A DNA stretch of 24,228 nucleotides from assembly GCA_023430545.1 (NCBI GenBank), contig JAEZAF010000024.1, forward strand, positions 1 through 24,228, in the 5' to 3' direction. The notes under the pieces were generated by a model that worked only from the letters and a program-made list of their open reading frames with translations, was not told the origin of the DNA and did no database searches. Origin of the DNA: Chloroflexota bacterium (lineage in GTDB: Bacteria; Chloroflexota; Anaerolineae; Aggregatilineales; Phototrophicaceae). The position numbers and the translations under genes are program-made. Positions 15,390 to 22,920 of the stretch are shown here, one piece after another (position 1 is the stretch's first letter; every line of letters starts with the position of its first letter).

Positions 15390-15429
15390 TGCCCCCATCC
15401 CTGCGGAATAAATTCCGGGATTGGGGGCA
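15390..15429. repeat. Long palindromic hairpin centred on GGAATAAATTCC
   Basis: TGCCCCCATCCC (15390-15401) pairs with GGGATTGGGGGCA (15417-15429) with one bulged T. Inside it, GGAA-TAAA-TTCC forms a second stem. Palindromes with a GGAAT(A/G)AATTCC core are, as I recall, dispersed in several bacterial genomes. No T-run follows, so this is not a standard terminator. Confidence 0.75.
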
Positions 15430-15448
15430 GCCGCGGCCTGATTTACAC

Positions 15449-15511
15449 CTGCTTCAACATGTAAAATGGCTTAACCTGGTACGCATGGGGGGCCGGAGAA
15501 ATCCAGTCCCA
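15449..15511 (+). repeat. Direct repeat copy A with GAAA-capped hairpin
   Basis: It starts CTGCTTCAAC, continues through GGCTTAACCTGGT and ends CCGGAGAAATCCAGTCCCA. The same order of words recurs at 15990-16046. The end folds as GGGGC-C-GGA-GAAA-TCC-A-GTCCC. Confidence 0.8.
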
Positions 15512-15736
15512 TATGCACCAACTTTACGAATCCTGAGGCGAAAAGACCTCGCTTTTTGGTCCACTTCGTTTGAAGATTCGAACCACAAAATTCGAACATT
15601 CGCGCTACACTATGAGAGTCCTGCACCTTAACATCGACACAAAATCCGCACGATACCGCTTCTGCGGACTTCTGCATTTTGCAGCAGATTAGCGGCAGCC
15701 ATAAGTTGCTACAAGCACTTTGCAGCCAAATCGTGC

Positions 15737-15825
15737 TGCAAATCTGCCGCCGCCGTTCATTTTGAGGGGAAAACCCGTTGTTGCCGCACAAAAATTTTGT
15801 GCAGCAGCAGCAGCAGCAGCAACAA
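15737..15825 (+). repeat. Stem-loop module, copy 1
   Basis: In order: a CTGCAAATCTGCCG lead, CATTTTGAGGGGAAAA (15758-15773), GTTGTTGC, the palindrome GCACAAAAATTTTGTGC (15786-15802), GCA repeats, and GCAACAA, which pairs with TTGTTGC. The same architecture recurs 175 bases downstream. Confidence 0.7.
15801..15821 (+). repeat. (GCA)7 trinucleotide tract
   Basis: Seven perfect GCA units, followed after ACA by further GCAGCAGCA. This is a simple-sequence tract in non-coding DNA, expected to be prone to slippage. Confidence 0.9.
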
Positions 15826-15860
15826 GCAGCAGCAAACTGCTCCAAGCTGCCACAAACAGC

Positions 15861-15900
15861 ATCTTGCAGATTCTTGCGGCATCTTGTGGCATCTTGCGGC
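15861..15900 (+). repeat. Four-unit 10-base tandem repeat
   Basis: Units ATCTTGCAGA, TTCTTGCGGC, ATCTTGTGGC and ATCTTGCGGC are contiguous. The last two differ at one base. The period is about one helix turn. Confidence 0.8.
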
Positions 15901-15908
15901 GTAAATGC

Positions 15909-15991
15909 GCCGCAAATTCCGTCACCGTCACCCATTTTGAGGGGAAAATAGTGGCGGTGGCGCAAATTTTCGCGCCGCCGCCACCGCCACT
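15909..15991 (+). repeat. Stem-loop module, copy 2
   Basis: In order: GCCGCAAATTCCGTC, CATTTTGAGGGGAAAA (15933-15948, identical to copy 1), AGTGGCGGTGGC (15950-15961), an inner GCGCAAATTTTCGCGC-like palindrome, GCC triplets, and GCCACCGCCACT (15980-15991), which pairs perfectly with the left arm over 12 bases. Confidence 0.7.
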
Positions 15992-16046
15992 GCTTCAACC
16001 TGTAGGCTTAACTTGGTGCATAGAGGACCGGAGAAATCCAGTCCTA
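15990..16046 (+). repeat. Direct repeat copy B with GAAA-capped hairpin
   Basis: It repeats copy A 541 bases downstream: CTGCTTCAAC, GGCTTAACTTGGT, and CCGGAGAAATCCAGTCCTA at the end. Its hairpin is AGGAC-C-GGA-GAAA-TCC-A-GTCCT, with a pair that changes in concert relative to copy A. Confidence 0.8.
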
Positions 16047-16071
16047 CAGTTGTCATAGGTTATAGGCAGGT

Positions 16072-17118
16072 TTACCGCCGCAGCCCCGGATATTCAAGCA
16101 TCAGCACTTCCAAAGCCAGCCGGACATTGACATTGGTGTCAAGCTGGCTCATCAGCTTCTGTGTGGCTTTCAGCGCGTGCAGGGCTTCATCAGCGTTCAT
16201 GATCATGCGCAGCCGCGAGATCTGATCGATGCGGTCGCTGTTACACGGCTTGACCGGCGCGTTTTCCAGCGTCAGCAGGATATCCCGCCAGTAGGTCTGC
16301 CACAGTTCCAGCAGCGGGAACAGCGCCGCCCGATCCTTGCTCAGATTGTTGGCAAGGTCAAAGCGGGCTGCCCGATTCGAGTCCAGAATCTGTTCCAGCA
16401 GGTTAAGGGCGTTATCGCGCTGCGTCAGCGTATCGGGTTCGCGCAGGGCATTGATCGCCCAGCCGATGCGGCCACTGCTCAGACGAGAGAGAAACTGCGC
16501 CTGCTCCGGCTCCGCATCATAGATATTCACCAGAATATCCTGAAGCGTGTCCATCGGCACCGGACGCAGAAAGACCTTCTGACACCGGCTCAGGATGGTG
16601 CTCATGATCGGCTCGGTCGAGCTTGCCAGCAGCAGGATCATCGCGTGATCCGGCGGTTCTTCCAGCGTTTTCAGGATCGCATCCTGTGCCTGTCCACGGG
16701 CGTGATCGAAATCGGAGATGATCGCCACCCGATAGCGGCTCTCATACGGCTTGAGTGAGATGCGCTGCATCACCGTGCGCAGGGCTTCGATTTTCAGCGC
16801 ACCGGTATTGGGATCGAGTTCGGAGTACACCAGATCGGGATGATTGCCGCTGATGACCAGTCGGCATGAACGGCATTCGCCGCACGGACGCTGTGCCAGA
16901 TCTTCATGCGTGCAGTTGAGCGCCATCGCCATCGCATCGGCAAACTGCGTCTTACCAATCGACGGCATTCCGACGATCAGATAAGCCTGACGTAGCCGCT
17001 GGTTGAGCATCGCCTTGCGCAGATAATGCACCGCCCAGTCGTGTCCGTAGACCGGCCAGTGATGCGGAGTCTGCTGGAGTTCAGGTTCAGAAGTGGAGGT
17101 TCGTTTTTTCGCGCACAT
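16072..17118 (-). CDS. holB: DNA polymerase III subunit delta' (clamp loader)
   Basis: The 348-residue protein is an AAA+ clamp-loader subunit. Residues 49-57 hold a Walker-A-like VGMPSIGKT. A zinc-binding set C69-x9-C79-x2-C82-x2-C85 matches the DnaX/delta' zinc module. KTLEEPPDHAMILLLAS and the ILSRCQ (S-R-C) motif follow at about 165-205, and a helical collar domain completes the protein. Delta' is the stator of the complex that loads the sliding clamp onto primed DNA. Unlike E. coli delta', the P-loop GKT is kept, so a DnaX-like ATPase cannot be fully excluded, but the length and lack of a tau-type tail favour delta'. Start ATG 17118 is 13 bases after the TPR gene stop; an upstream extension would overlap that gene. 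Confidence 0.88.
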   Translation of the reverse strand: MCAKKRTSTSEPELQQTPHHWPVYGHDWAVHYLRKAMLNQRLRQAYLIVGMPSIGKTQFADAMAMALNCTHEDLAQRPCGECRSCRLVISGNHPDLVYSELDPNTGALKIEALRTVMQRISLKPYESRYRVAIISDFDHARGQAQDAILKTLEEPPDHAMILLLASSTEPIMSTILSRCQKVFLRPVPMDTLQDILVNIYDAEPEQAQFLSRLSSGRIGWAINALREPDTLTQRDNALNLLEQILDSNRAARFDLANNLSKDRAALFPLLELWQTYWRDILLTLENAPVKPCNSDRIDQISRLRMIMNADEALHALKATQKLMSQLDTNVNVRLALEVLMLEYPGLRR

Positions 17119-17131
17119 AGCACTGATTATA

Positions 17132-18475
17132 TCACTGCTGGCGGCTGTCGAGCAGGTCGAGCACGGCCCGTGCTTCGGCCACAAGATCCTCATTACGGGC
17201 GATCACCGCTTCCAGCAACTGGCGTGCGGTCGCCTCGTCGCCCTGATCCAGCGCCATCCGCCCACGATAATAAGTCACACGGATGTTGTCCGGCTCCAGT
17301 GCCAGCGCGACACCGAACGCGGTCTCAGCATCGGCAGTCCGGCCAATGCGATACAGAGTCCAGCCGATTTCGGCCTGTGCATCAGCATCCAGCAGCGTGT
17401 CATCCGGGTTACTGGGATTGACACCCGCGGCTGAGAGCGCAGGGCCTGCGGTCTGATGAAACTCGGCCAGAATACGCTCAAACTGCGGGTCCTGATTGGA
17501 GACGGTCACCGCCTGACGCAGCCAGTAATCGGCGTTCACGATGTCCCCGATTTCACGATAGGTCTGGCCGATCTCGGCATAATAGGCCGGGTTGAGGGGA
17601 TCAAGCGCCAATGCAGTAGTGAAACTGGCGACGCTGGCCTGATAATCGCGCTGCGCACGCTGATAAATGCCCTGAATGTACTGCACGAGTGGGTTGTTCG
17701 GGGACTGCTGGACGGCCTGATCGATCCACAGTTTGCCGGAGCGTCCCTGCATTTCCCTTGCCAGCCCGATATATGCCTTGTACTCCGCCAGCGGTTCCAG
17801 CGTGACCGCCGCCGCGAAGGCGTTTTCGGCATATTCCCAAAGGCCAGCCTGACCAAGTATCAGCCCGATCTGCACGGCGCTGGTGACATCGTTTGTGCTG
17901 ATTTCCAGAAGCGGCAGCAGCCGTGCAACCGCCTCATCATAGCCTGCCCATGAGGTCGCAGTGCGCAGATACTGAAGCGCATTGGCCGCACTGCGCGGGG
18001 CGAGGATCAGGCCAAGCTGGGTTTTCACCCAACCGTCGTCCGGTTTGAGCACCGCCGCCCGCTGAAGTTGCTGCGCGGCACGGGTCCAGTCCCGGCGTTC
18101 GATATAGCGTTCCGCCAGATCAATCGCCAGCGCCGCGTTCTCCGGGGACTGCGCAAACGCCGCCTGCTGATAATCCAGCGACTGGCCGGGGTTGCCGATG
18201 CGCTGGGCATAACGCACGGCATCCTGATACTGCTGCCGTGTCCAGTCCCCGGTCTGCTGGCCCTGAAAATGCAGCCGGTAGAGTTCCTGCACCGGACGAC
18301 CCGCTACGACCTGCGTGGTCAGGGCAGGTTCTGAAACCGTCAGTGCCTCGGCATCCGGCTGTGGCATTAACTGCGGCAGCAGGATCACCGCCGCGGCGAT
18401 CAGAATGCCTTCGAGCACAAAAATCAAAAGCCACCCAGATACCCTGAGTGGCCCGTGATGAGAGAATAACTTCAT
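17132..18475 (-). CDS. Membrane-anchored TPR-repeat protein
   Basis: This 447-residue protein starts with a single hydrophobic segment (GWLLIFVLEGILIAAAVILL, about residues 14-33) after a short positive stretch. The rest is helical tetratricopeptide repeats, with typical units such as DWTRAAQQLQRAAVLKPDDGWVKTQLG, NAFAAAVTLEP, YQASVASFTTALALDPLNPAYYAEIG, and DAETAFGVALALEPDNIRVTYYRG. TPR arrays make protein-binding scaffolds. The bulk should lie outside the membrane, probably extracytoplasmic given the N-terminal charges. It lies 51 bases after the response regulator and 13 bases before holB, on the same strand. There is no clear ribosome site before the ATG. Partner proteins are unknown. Confidence 0.88.
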   Translation of the reverse strand: MKLFSHHGPLRVSGWLLIFVLEGILIAAAVILLPQLMPQPDAEALTVSEPALTTQVVAGRPVQELYRLHFQGQQTGDWTRQQYQDAVRYAQRIGNPGQSLDYQQAAFAQSPENAALAIDLAERYIERRDWTRAAQQLQRAAVLKPDDGWVKTQLGLILAPRSAANALQYLRTATSWAGYDEAVARLLPLLEISTNDVTSAVQIGLILGQAGLWEYAENAFAAAVTLEPLAEYKAYIGLAREMQGRSGKLWIDQAVQQSPNNPLVQYIQGIYQRAQRDYQASVASFTTALALDPLNPAYYAEIGQTYREIGDIVNADYWLRQAVTVSNQDPQFERILAEFHQTAGPALSAAGVNPSNPDDTLLDADAQAEIGWTLYRIGRTADAETAFGVALALEPDNIRVTYYRGRMALDQGDEATARQLLEAVIARNEDLVAEARAVLDLLDSRQQ

Positions 18476-18526
18476 CTCAATAAATCCGAAAAACGGAAGA
18501 TAACAGGGAAAACGTTGATAAGACGG

Positions 18527-19183
18527 TTAGGATGCCCCATTCAGGGCGTTGACGACAACCTGTTCGATTTCATCAGAAGTAAACGGCTTCAGGACATATG
18601 AATGGATATTCTGAAGTTTACCCACCAGCCGGTTGGCCGGATCACCATAAGCGGTGATGATGATAACGATCGGCATTTCCATCTGTACTTCGGCGTAATG
18701 TTCACGCATGGCGTCGAGGATTTTCCATCCCGACGTATCCGGCAGCCCCAGATCCAGCAGAACCAGATCAGGATGCTGTTCGATAATCAATGCCATCACA
18801 CGGTCAGCGTGCATTTCATGATAGGTCACCAGATTGGCTCGCTCCAGCGTCACCTGAATGACCTCGGCGAGTTCTATGGTGTCTTCCACAATCAGGACTT
18901 TCGGCACATGGTTATCCTTTTTGGACCGCGCCGCCTTCGGTGCAGGCTGAATTTCATCCTGATGATAGTCGGCATCTTCGCCTTCTGTGTGATCGCGATG
19001 TTCATGGGCAAGCTGGATCATAGGCAAAATACCCGTTTCGGAAGCAAGAGGGGGTTCAAAATCATCGGGCAGGATGGCACTGACCTGTTTTGACCAGGGC
19101 GATTCGAAGCCTTCACCCGCAGTAGTGGTACTTTCCACTGCCGATTCAAGCTCGACCGTATCACTCAGAAAATAGTGTGTCAT
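18527..19183 (-). CDS. Response-regulator receiver protein with a long acidic N-terminal extension
   Basis: Residues about 95-218 are a receiver domain: VLIVEDTIELAEV (acidic pair Glu100/Asp101), phospho-acceptor Asp144 in LVLLDLGLPDTSGW, Thr177 in IITAYGDP, and Lys199 in YVLKPFTSDE. There is no output domain after it. The first 95 residues are polar and acidic (Glu, Asp, Ser, His) without recognisable domain and probably disordered. Its histidine kinase is not in this window. It would act by protein contact. I use ATG 19183, although an in-frame TTG at 19198 is possible. It is the first gene of a probable operon with the TPR protein and holB. Confidence 0.9.
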   Translation of the reverse strand: MTHYFLSDTVELESAVESTTTAGEGFESPWSKQVSAILPDDFEPPLASETGILPMIQLAHEHRDHTEGEDADYHQDEIQPAPKAARSKKDNHVPKVLIVEDTIELAEVIQVTLERANLVTYHEMHADRVMALIIEQHPDLVLLDLGLPDTSGWKILDAMREHYAEVQMEMPIVIIITAYGDPANRLVGKLQNIHSYVLKPFTSDEIEQVVVNALNGAS

Positions 19184-19234
19184 GACCCGCTCACGCAATT
19201 AATTTCAGCCACTGCTGGCGCTCAATTTAGAACC

Positions 19235-19243
19235 ATTATAACA
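19235..19243 (-). promoter_or_regulatory. Extended -10 promoter for the receiver-TPR-holB operon
   Basis: On the minus strand TGTTATAAT gives a TGn motif joined to a perfect TATAAT. Upstream -35 candidates (TTTCAA) are weak, as is usual for extended -10 promoters. Transcription would start near 19228, about 45 bases before the ATG. Confidence 0.65.
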
Positions 19244-19304
19244 TGGGTGCCGGTTCTTGAAATCATCAATCATAAAGAAACCGTGAAAATCTGCTAACAA
19301 TAGA

Positions 19305-19333
19305 ATGTCATCTTTGTATCGACTGGATACTAT
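19305..19333 (+). promoter_or_regulatory. Probable promoter of the 261-aa protein gene
   Basis: ATGTCA (19305-19310) and TACTAT (19328-19333) are separated by 17 bases, matching 4 and 5 of 6 consensus positions. The start would be near 19340, 30 bases before the ATG. It is divergent from the receiver operon promoter. Confidence 0.45.
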
Positions 19334-19369
19334 CAACACGATTCGCTTAACGGAGTACGATAACCTTCC

Positions 19370-20155
19370 ATGTCCCGACATCAGCCGGAACTGACTTACT
19401 GGAAAACCCTCACCCTGCCGCATCAGGGAGATTGCAGCCTGATCGCCATCACGCCGCAGGATGAAGTGCTGGTCGAAGAAGCCTACAGCGAAAGTGCCGA
19501 CGAAATATGGATGGCACAGCATCAGCTTTCATTACATGGAGAATTACTGGAAACCGTCGATGAGGACTGGGGACGCTATCAGAATCTGACAGCGCTGCCG
19601 CTTCCCGATGGAAGCTATACGCCGCAGCCAGTCTGGCATACCACCAAAGCGCTGAACTTTCGCGGCCCGCGTCATCGCGGCATGCGAGAGGAAGAGCGCG
19701 TGCAGGATATGGTCGTCAGCCTGAATATGGCCGAAAAAATGGCGCTGCTCCGGCACTTTCATCTGGATGTACTGCCGCCGATGCTGCTCGGTGTGGCAGA
19801 GAGCTACGTCGTGGCCGAAGCGGTCCTTCGACGCCCGGATCTGTATATCGTGTGCCGCCGCATCCGGCTGGCGGTGGCGCTGGACGGTGTCCAGACCGAT
19901 GAGGAACAGCAGCCGTATAACTACGACACCCACGTCTTCTATGTCGCCCACTGGTTCGATCGCAGTGTGGCCCGGGAGCCATCACTGGCGGATCTGCTGA
20001 CCACCCTGCCCGGCCCGGAGTTCCATCGCCCAATGGACTGCATCCTCACACCGACACTGCTCTGTATTGCGGATGGCGGCGGGGCCGAACGTCAGAACTG
20101 TCTGCATCTCTGGCATGTCCAGTACCCAGAGGAAGAGGAAGCAGATGAGCTTTAG
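19370..20155 (+). CDS. Uncharacterised protein, 261 aa
   Basis: I do not recognise this protein. It is soluble, acidic and Trp/His-rich, without signal peptide or membrane segment. Features are an N-terminal beta-rich part (LTYWKTLTLPHQGDCSLIAIT, DEVLVEEAYSESADEIW), a basic loop around FRGPRHRGMREEERVQDMVV, a helical middle (AEKMALLRHFHLDVLPPMLL) and a strand-rich end (DLYIVCRRIRLAVALDG, YDTHVFYVAHWFD, NCLHLWHVQYPEEEE). The order of strands does not suggest a named fold to me. Coding status is supported by codon bias, length and a plausible promoter; the ribosome site is weak. It stands alone between divergent and same-strand neighbours. Confidence 0.8.
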   Translation: MSRHQPELTYWKTLTLPHQGDCSLIAITPQDEVLVEEAYSESADEIWMAQHQLSLHGELLETVDEDWGRYQNLTALPLPDGSYTPQPVWHTTKALNFRGPRHRGMREEERVQDMVVSLNMAEKMALLRHFHLDVLPPMLLGVAESYVVAEAVLRRPDLYIVCRRIRLAVALDGVQTDEEQQPYNYDTHVFYVAHWFDRSVAREPSLADLLTTLPGPEFHRPMDCILTPTLLCIADGGGAERQNCLHLWHVQYPEEEEADEL

Positions 20156-20169
20156 AAATTCCGCTGTAG

Positions 20170-20189
20170 GGGCCGCATTCTTGCGGCCC
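20170..20189 (+). terminator. Weak terminator-like hairpin after the 261-aa gene
   Basis: GGGCCGCA (20170-20177) and TGCGGCCC (20182-20189) form a perfect GC-rich stem with a 4-base loop. No T-run follows, so it may only slow polymerase or protect the 3' end. Confidence 0.5.
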
Positions 20190-20302
20190 GCATAAACTAC
20201 CCGCACGCCCATAACCCCGCAGATGACCGCCATCCCATTCTGAATTACAATCAGATCGGACTGTGTTTTATTTCCATTGGGTGAAGATTTAAGGTTTATC
20301 GT

Positions 20303-22879
20303 ATGCTTGCACTGCTTCGATTGGCACGTCGGTCGATCAGCCGTCGTTTTATCCAGAGTGTGCTGTTTATCCTCGGTGTCGCGCTCGGCGTGGCAATGGT
20401 GATCGCGATTGACATCGCCAACGGTTCCGCCAAACGCGCCTTCAGCCTCAGTACCGAAAGCGTCACCGGACGCGCCACCCATCAGATCATCGGCGCTTCG
20501 GGCGGCATCCCGACCTCACTTTACCGTCAGATTCGTGTCGAGCTTGGCCTGCGGGAAAGTGCGCCGGTCATCTCGGAGTACATCCGCGGCACTGATTTCG
20601 GCAATCAGCCGCTGCGCCTGCTCGGTGTCGATCCGTTTGCCGAGCCGCCGTTCCGCAGTTATCTCGCATCGGTCAATGCTGATGGTGAAGCGCAGCTTGG
20701 CTTCGAAGCCCTGACCCAGTTCATCGGACAGCCCAATACCGCCCTGATCAGCCGGTCACTAGCGGACCGTTACAGCGTGGCGATCGGCGACACGATCACC
20801 GTTGGATCATCTGCCCGTCAGACGGACCTGCGCATCGTCGGACTGCTCCAGCCTAATGACCGCGCCAGCGCACAGGCGTTAAGCGATATTGTACTGACCG
20901 ACATCGCCACCGCGCAGGAAATCAGCGGCCTCGGTGACCGGCTCACACGCATTGACCTCATCCTGCCGCCGGATGCCACCGAAAGCTGGATGCAGCGTAT
21001 TCAGCCCGTGCAGCCCTCCACCGCGCAGCTTGTCTCCGTCAGCGCCGGTAACGATACCCTCGCCCAGATGACCGCCGCCTTCGAACTCAACCTTCAGGCA
21101 CTCAGTCTGCTGGCGCTGGTGGTTGGCGGCTTCCTGATCTACAACACCGTGACGTTTAACGTCGTCCAGCGCCGCCCGGTGATCGGTATCATGCGTGCGA
21201 TTGGAGCCGAAAAGCGGCAGGTCTTCTTCCTGATCGTCGGCGAATCACTGCTGCTGGGTGCTGCCGGGACGATTCTCGGCCTCGGACTCGGCATCATCTT
21301 CGGGCGTGCCAGCGTCGGCCTCGTCGCACAGACCATCAGCGACCTGTACTTCACCGTCAATGTACAGGGTATCGCGGTGGATCCCTTCACCCTGATCAAA
21401 GGGGCGGCCATCGGGTTATTTGCCAGCATCGCCGCCGCCGCGCTTCCGGCTTATGAAGCCACCCGCACCCCGCCCGCCGGGATCATGCAGCGCAGCCTTC
21501 AGGAAGAGTCCACCCAGCGGCTGGTGCCGGTCTTCACGCTGCTGGCGATCGCCCTGAATCTGATCGGACTGCTGCTGTTACAGATCCCCACCCGCGATAT
21601 TATCATCAGCTTCGCCGCACTGTTCTGCATCGTCGTCGGCAGCGCGTTCTTCACACCGATCGCGCTGACCCTCGCCATGCACTGGATTCGCCCCCTGACC
21701 GAGCGGCTTTTCGGCCTGCTCGGACGCATGGCCCCACGTGCAGTCACCCGATCTCTGAGCCGCACCGCGATTGCCGTCGCCGCCCTGACCATTGCTGTCA
21801 GTGTGATTGTGGGCGTTAGTGTGATGATCTCCAGCTTTCGCAGCACCGTCAGTGACTGGCTTCAGACCACACTCGGAGCCGACATCTACATCTCACCGCC
21901 GCTGCTGACCGCCAATCGCAACACCTCGGATGTCGAGCCGTCCATCCGTCAGCGTGTACTGGAGACCGAAGGCGTGGACCGAGTCGTGAGTTCGCGCTCA
22001 GTCAGTGTCGTTGCTCCGGATTATCCCGATCTGCCTGCCGTCAGCCTTCAGGCGGTCGAAGCGGATATCGCCGAGGATCGTAATTTCGTCTGGAACAGCG
22101 CATCCAACGGGGATTATCAGGCGGCGATGGCGGCGGGTGCGTTGATTGTCAGCGAACCGTTTGCCTACCGGCGCGGCATCACACAGGAAAACGCCCAGAT
22201 CACACTGGTCAGTGATAATGGAGAACAGACCTTCCCGATTGTCGGCGTCTTCTACGATTACACCACCGATCAGGGCAGCATCTTCATCCTACGTGACGTC
22301 TATAACCAGTACTGGGATGATCCCTACGTGACCTCGGTCGCCGCCTTTATCGAACCGGATGCCGATGTCAATCAGGTGATCGCCACGCTGCGCGATGAGT
22401 CACTGATCGGTTATGACGTGCTGGTGCAGGCGAACAGTGAACTGCGCAGCGGTGTCTTCGAGGTCTTCGATAACGCCTTTTCCATCACCATCGCGCTGCG
22501 CCTGCTGGCGACGGTGGTCGCGTTCATCGGCATCCTGAGCGCGCTGCTCTCGCTTCAGCTCGAAAATACCCGACAGTACGGTCTGATGCGTGCCATCGGT
22601 ATGACGGCGCGTCAGCTCTGGGATTTCACCCTCATTCAGACCGGACTGATGGGCGTCGTCGCCGGACTGCTGGCGCTGCCCATTGGGCTGGCACTGGCGC
22701 TGGTGCTGCTGTATGTGATTAATGTCCGCAGTTTTGGCTGGACGATGCAGCTTCAGCTTGCACCAGGCGAATTCCTGCAGGCGTTCGGTGTCGCGGCGGT
22801 CGCGGCGCTGCTGGCTGGTGTGTATCCCGCGTGGCGCATCACCCGCCTTGTGCTGGCCCGCGCCCTCCGCAGTGAATAG
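20303..22879 (+). CDS. Large FtsX/MacB-type ABC transporter permease
   Basis: This 858-residue protein has two FtsX-type halves. The first has a membrane segment at about 17-36, an extracytoplasmic MacB-like domain to about 260, then three segments between about 265 and 385 with the hallmark LIYNTVTFNVVQRRPVIGIMRAIGAEKRQV. After a pair of central segments (about 405-455) the second half repeats the plan, ending with LLSLQLENTRQYGLMRAIGMTARQLW and three more segments. Family members use ATP hydrolysed by a separate ATPase to drive movement of lipoproteins, peptides or lipids without a classic pore. No ATPase gene adjoins it here. ATG follows TTAAGG at 8 bases. The substrate is unknown. Confidence 0.92.
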   Translation: MLALLRLARRSISRRFIQSVLFILGVALGVAMVIAIDIANGSAKRAFSLSTESVTGRATHQIIGASGGIPTSLYRQIRVELGLRESAPVISEYIRGTDFGNQPLRLLGVDPFAEPPFRSYLASVNADGEAQLGFEALTQFIGQPNTALISRSLADRYSVAIGDTITVGSSARQTDLRIVGLLQPNDRASAQALSDIVLTDIATAQEISGLGDRLTRIDLILPPDATESWMQRIQPVQPSTAQLVSVSAGNDTLAQMTAAFELNLQALSLLALVVGGFLIYNTVTFNVVQRRPVIGIMRAIGAEKRQVFFLIVGESLLLGAAGTILGLGLGIIFGRASVGLVAQTISDLYFTVNVQGIAVDPFTLIKGAAIGLFASIAAAALPAYEATRTPPAGIMQRSLQEESTQRLVPVFTLLAIALNLIGLLLLQIPTRDIIISFAALFCIVVGSAFFTPIALTLAMHWIRPLTERLFGLLGRMAPRAVTRSLSRTAIAVAALTIAVSVIVGVSVMISSFRSTVSDWLQTTLGADIYISPPLLTANRNTSDVEPSIRQRVLETEGVDRVVSSRSVSVVAPDYPDLPAVSLQAVEADIAEDRNFVWNSASNGDYQAAMAAGALIVSEPFAYRRGITQENAQITLVSDNGEQTFPIVGVFYDYTTDQGSIFILRDVYNQYWDDPYVTSVAAFIEPDADVNQVIATLRDESLIGYDVLVQANSELRSGVFEVFDNAFSITIALRLLATVVAFIGILSALLSLQLENTRQYGLMRAIGMTARQLWDFTLIQTGLMGVVAGLLALPIGLALALVLLYVINVRSFGWTMQLQLAPGEFLQAFGVAAVAALLAGVYPAWRITRLVLARALRSE

Positions 22880-22920
22880 CAATCTTCGCCACCGTATCCA
22901 TTATCGGGAGATCCCTGGAC

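Larger units (their letters stand above)
15317..16071. other. Repeat-rich intergenic region without a credible gene
   Basis: The interval holds hairpins and repeats that are listed separately. Open frames across it are low-complexity products of the GCA repeat (for example a Cys run on the minus strand) and lack ribosome sites. Between 15571 and 15600 ATTCGAAC also occurs twice, 14 bases apart. No transposase remnant is readable. Confidence 0.75.

Noticed and set aside
15471..15998. Minus-strand 175-codon frame with a run of Cys residues
   Set aside because: The Cys run is the translation of the GCA repeat in non-coding DNA. There is no ribosome site, domain or normal composition.
15720..16058. 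Plus-strand 112-codon frame with Ala and Pro runs
   Set aside because: It is a low-complexity product of the same repeats and overlaps the stem modules and repeat copy B.
15317..16071. Possible CRISPR array
   Set aside because: Repeats are not regularly spaced with unique spacers, and no cas gene is present.
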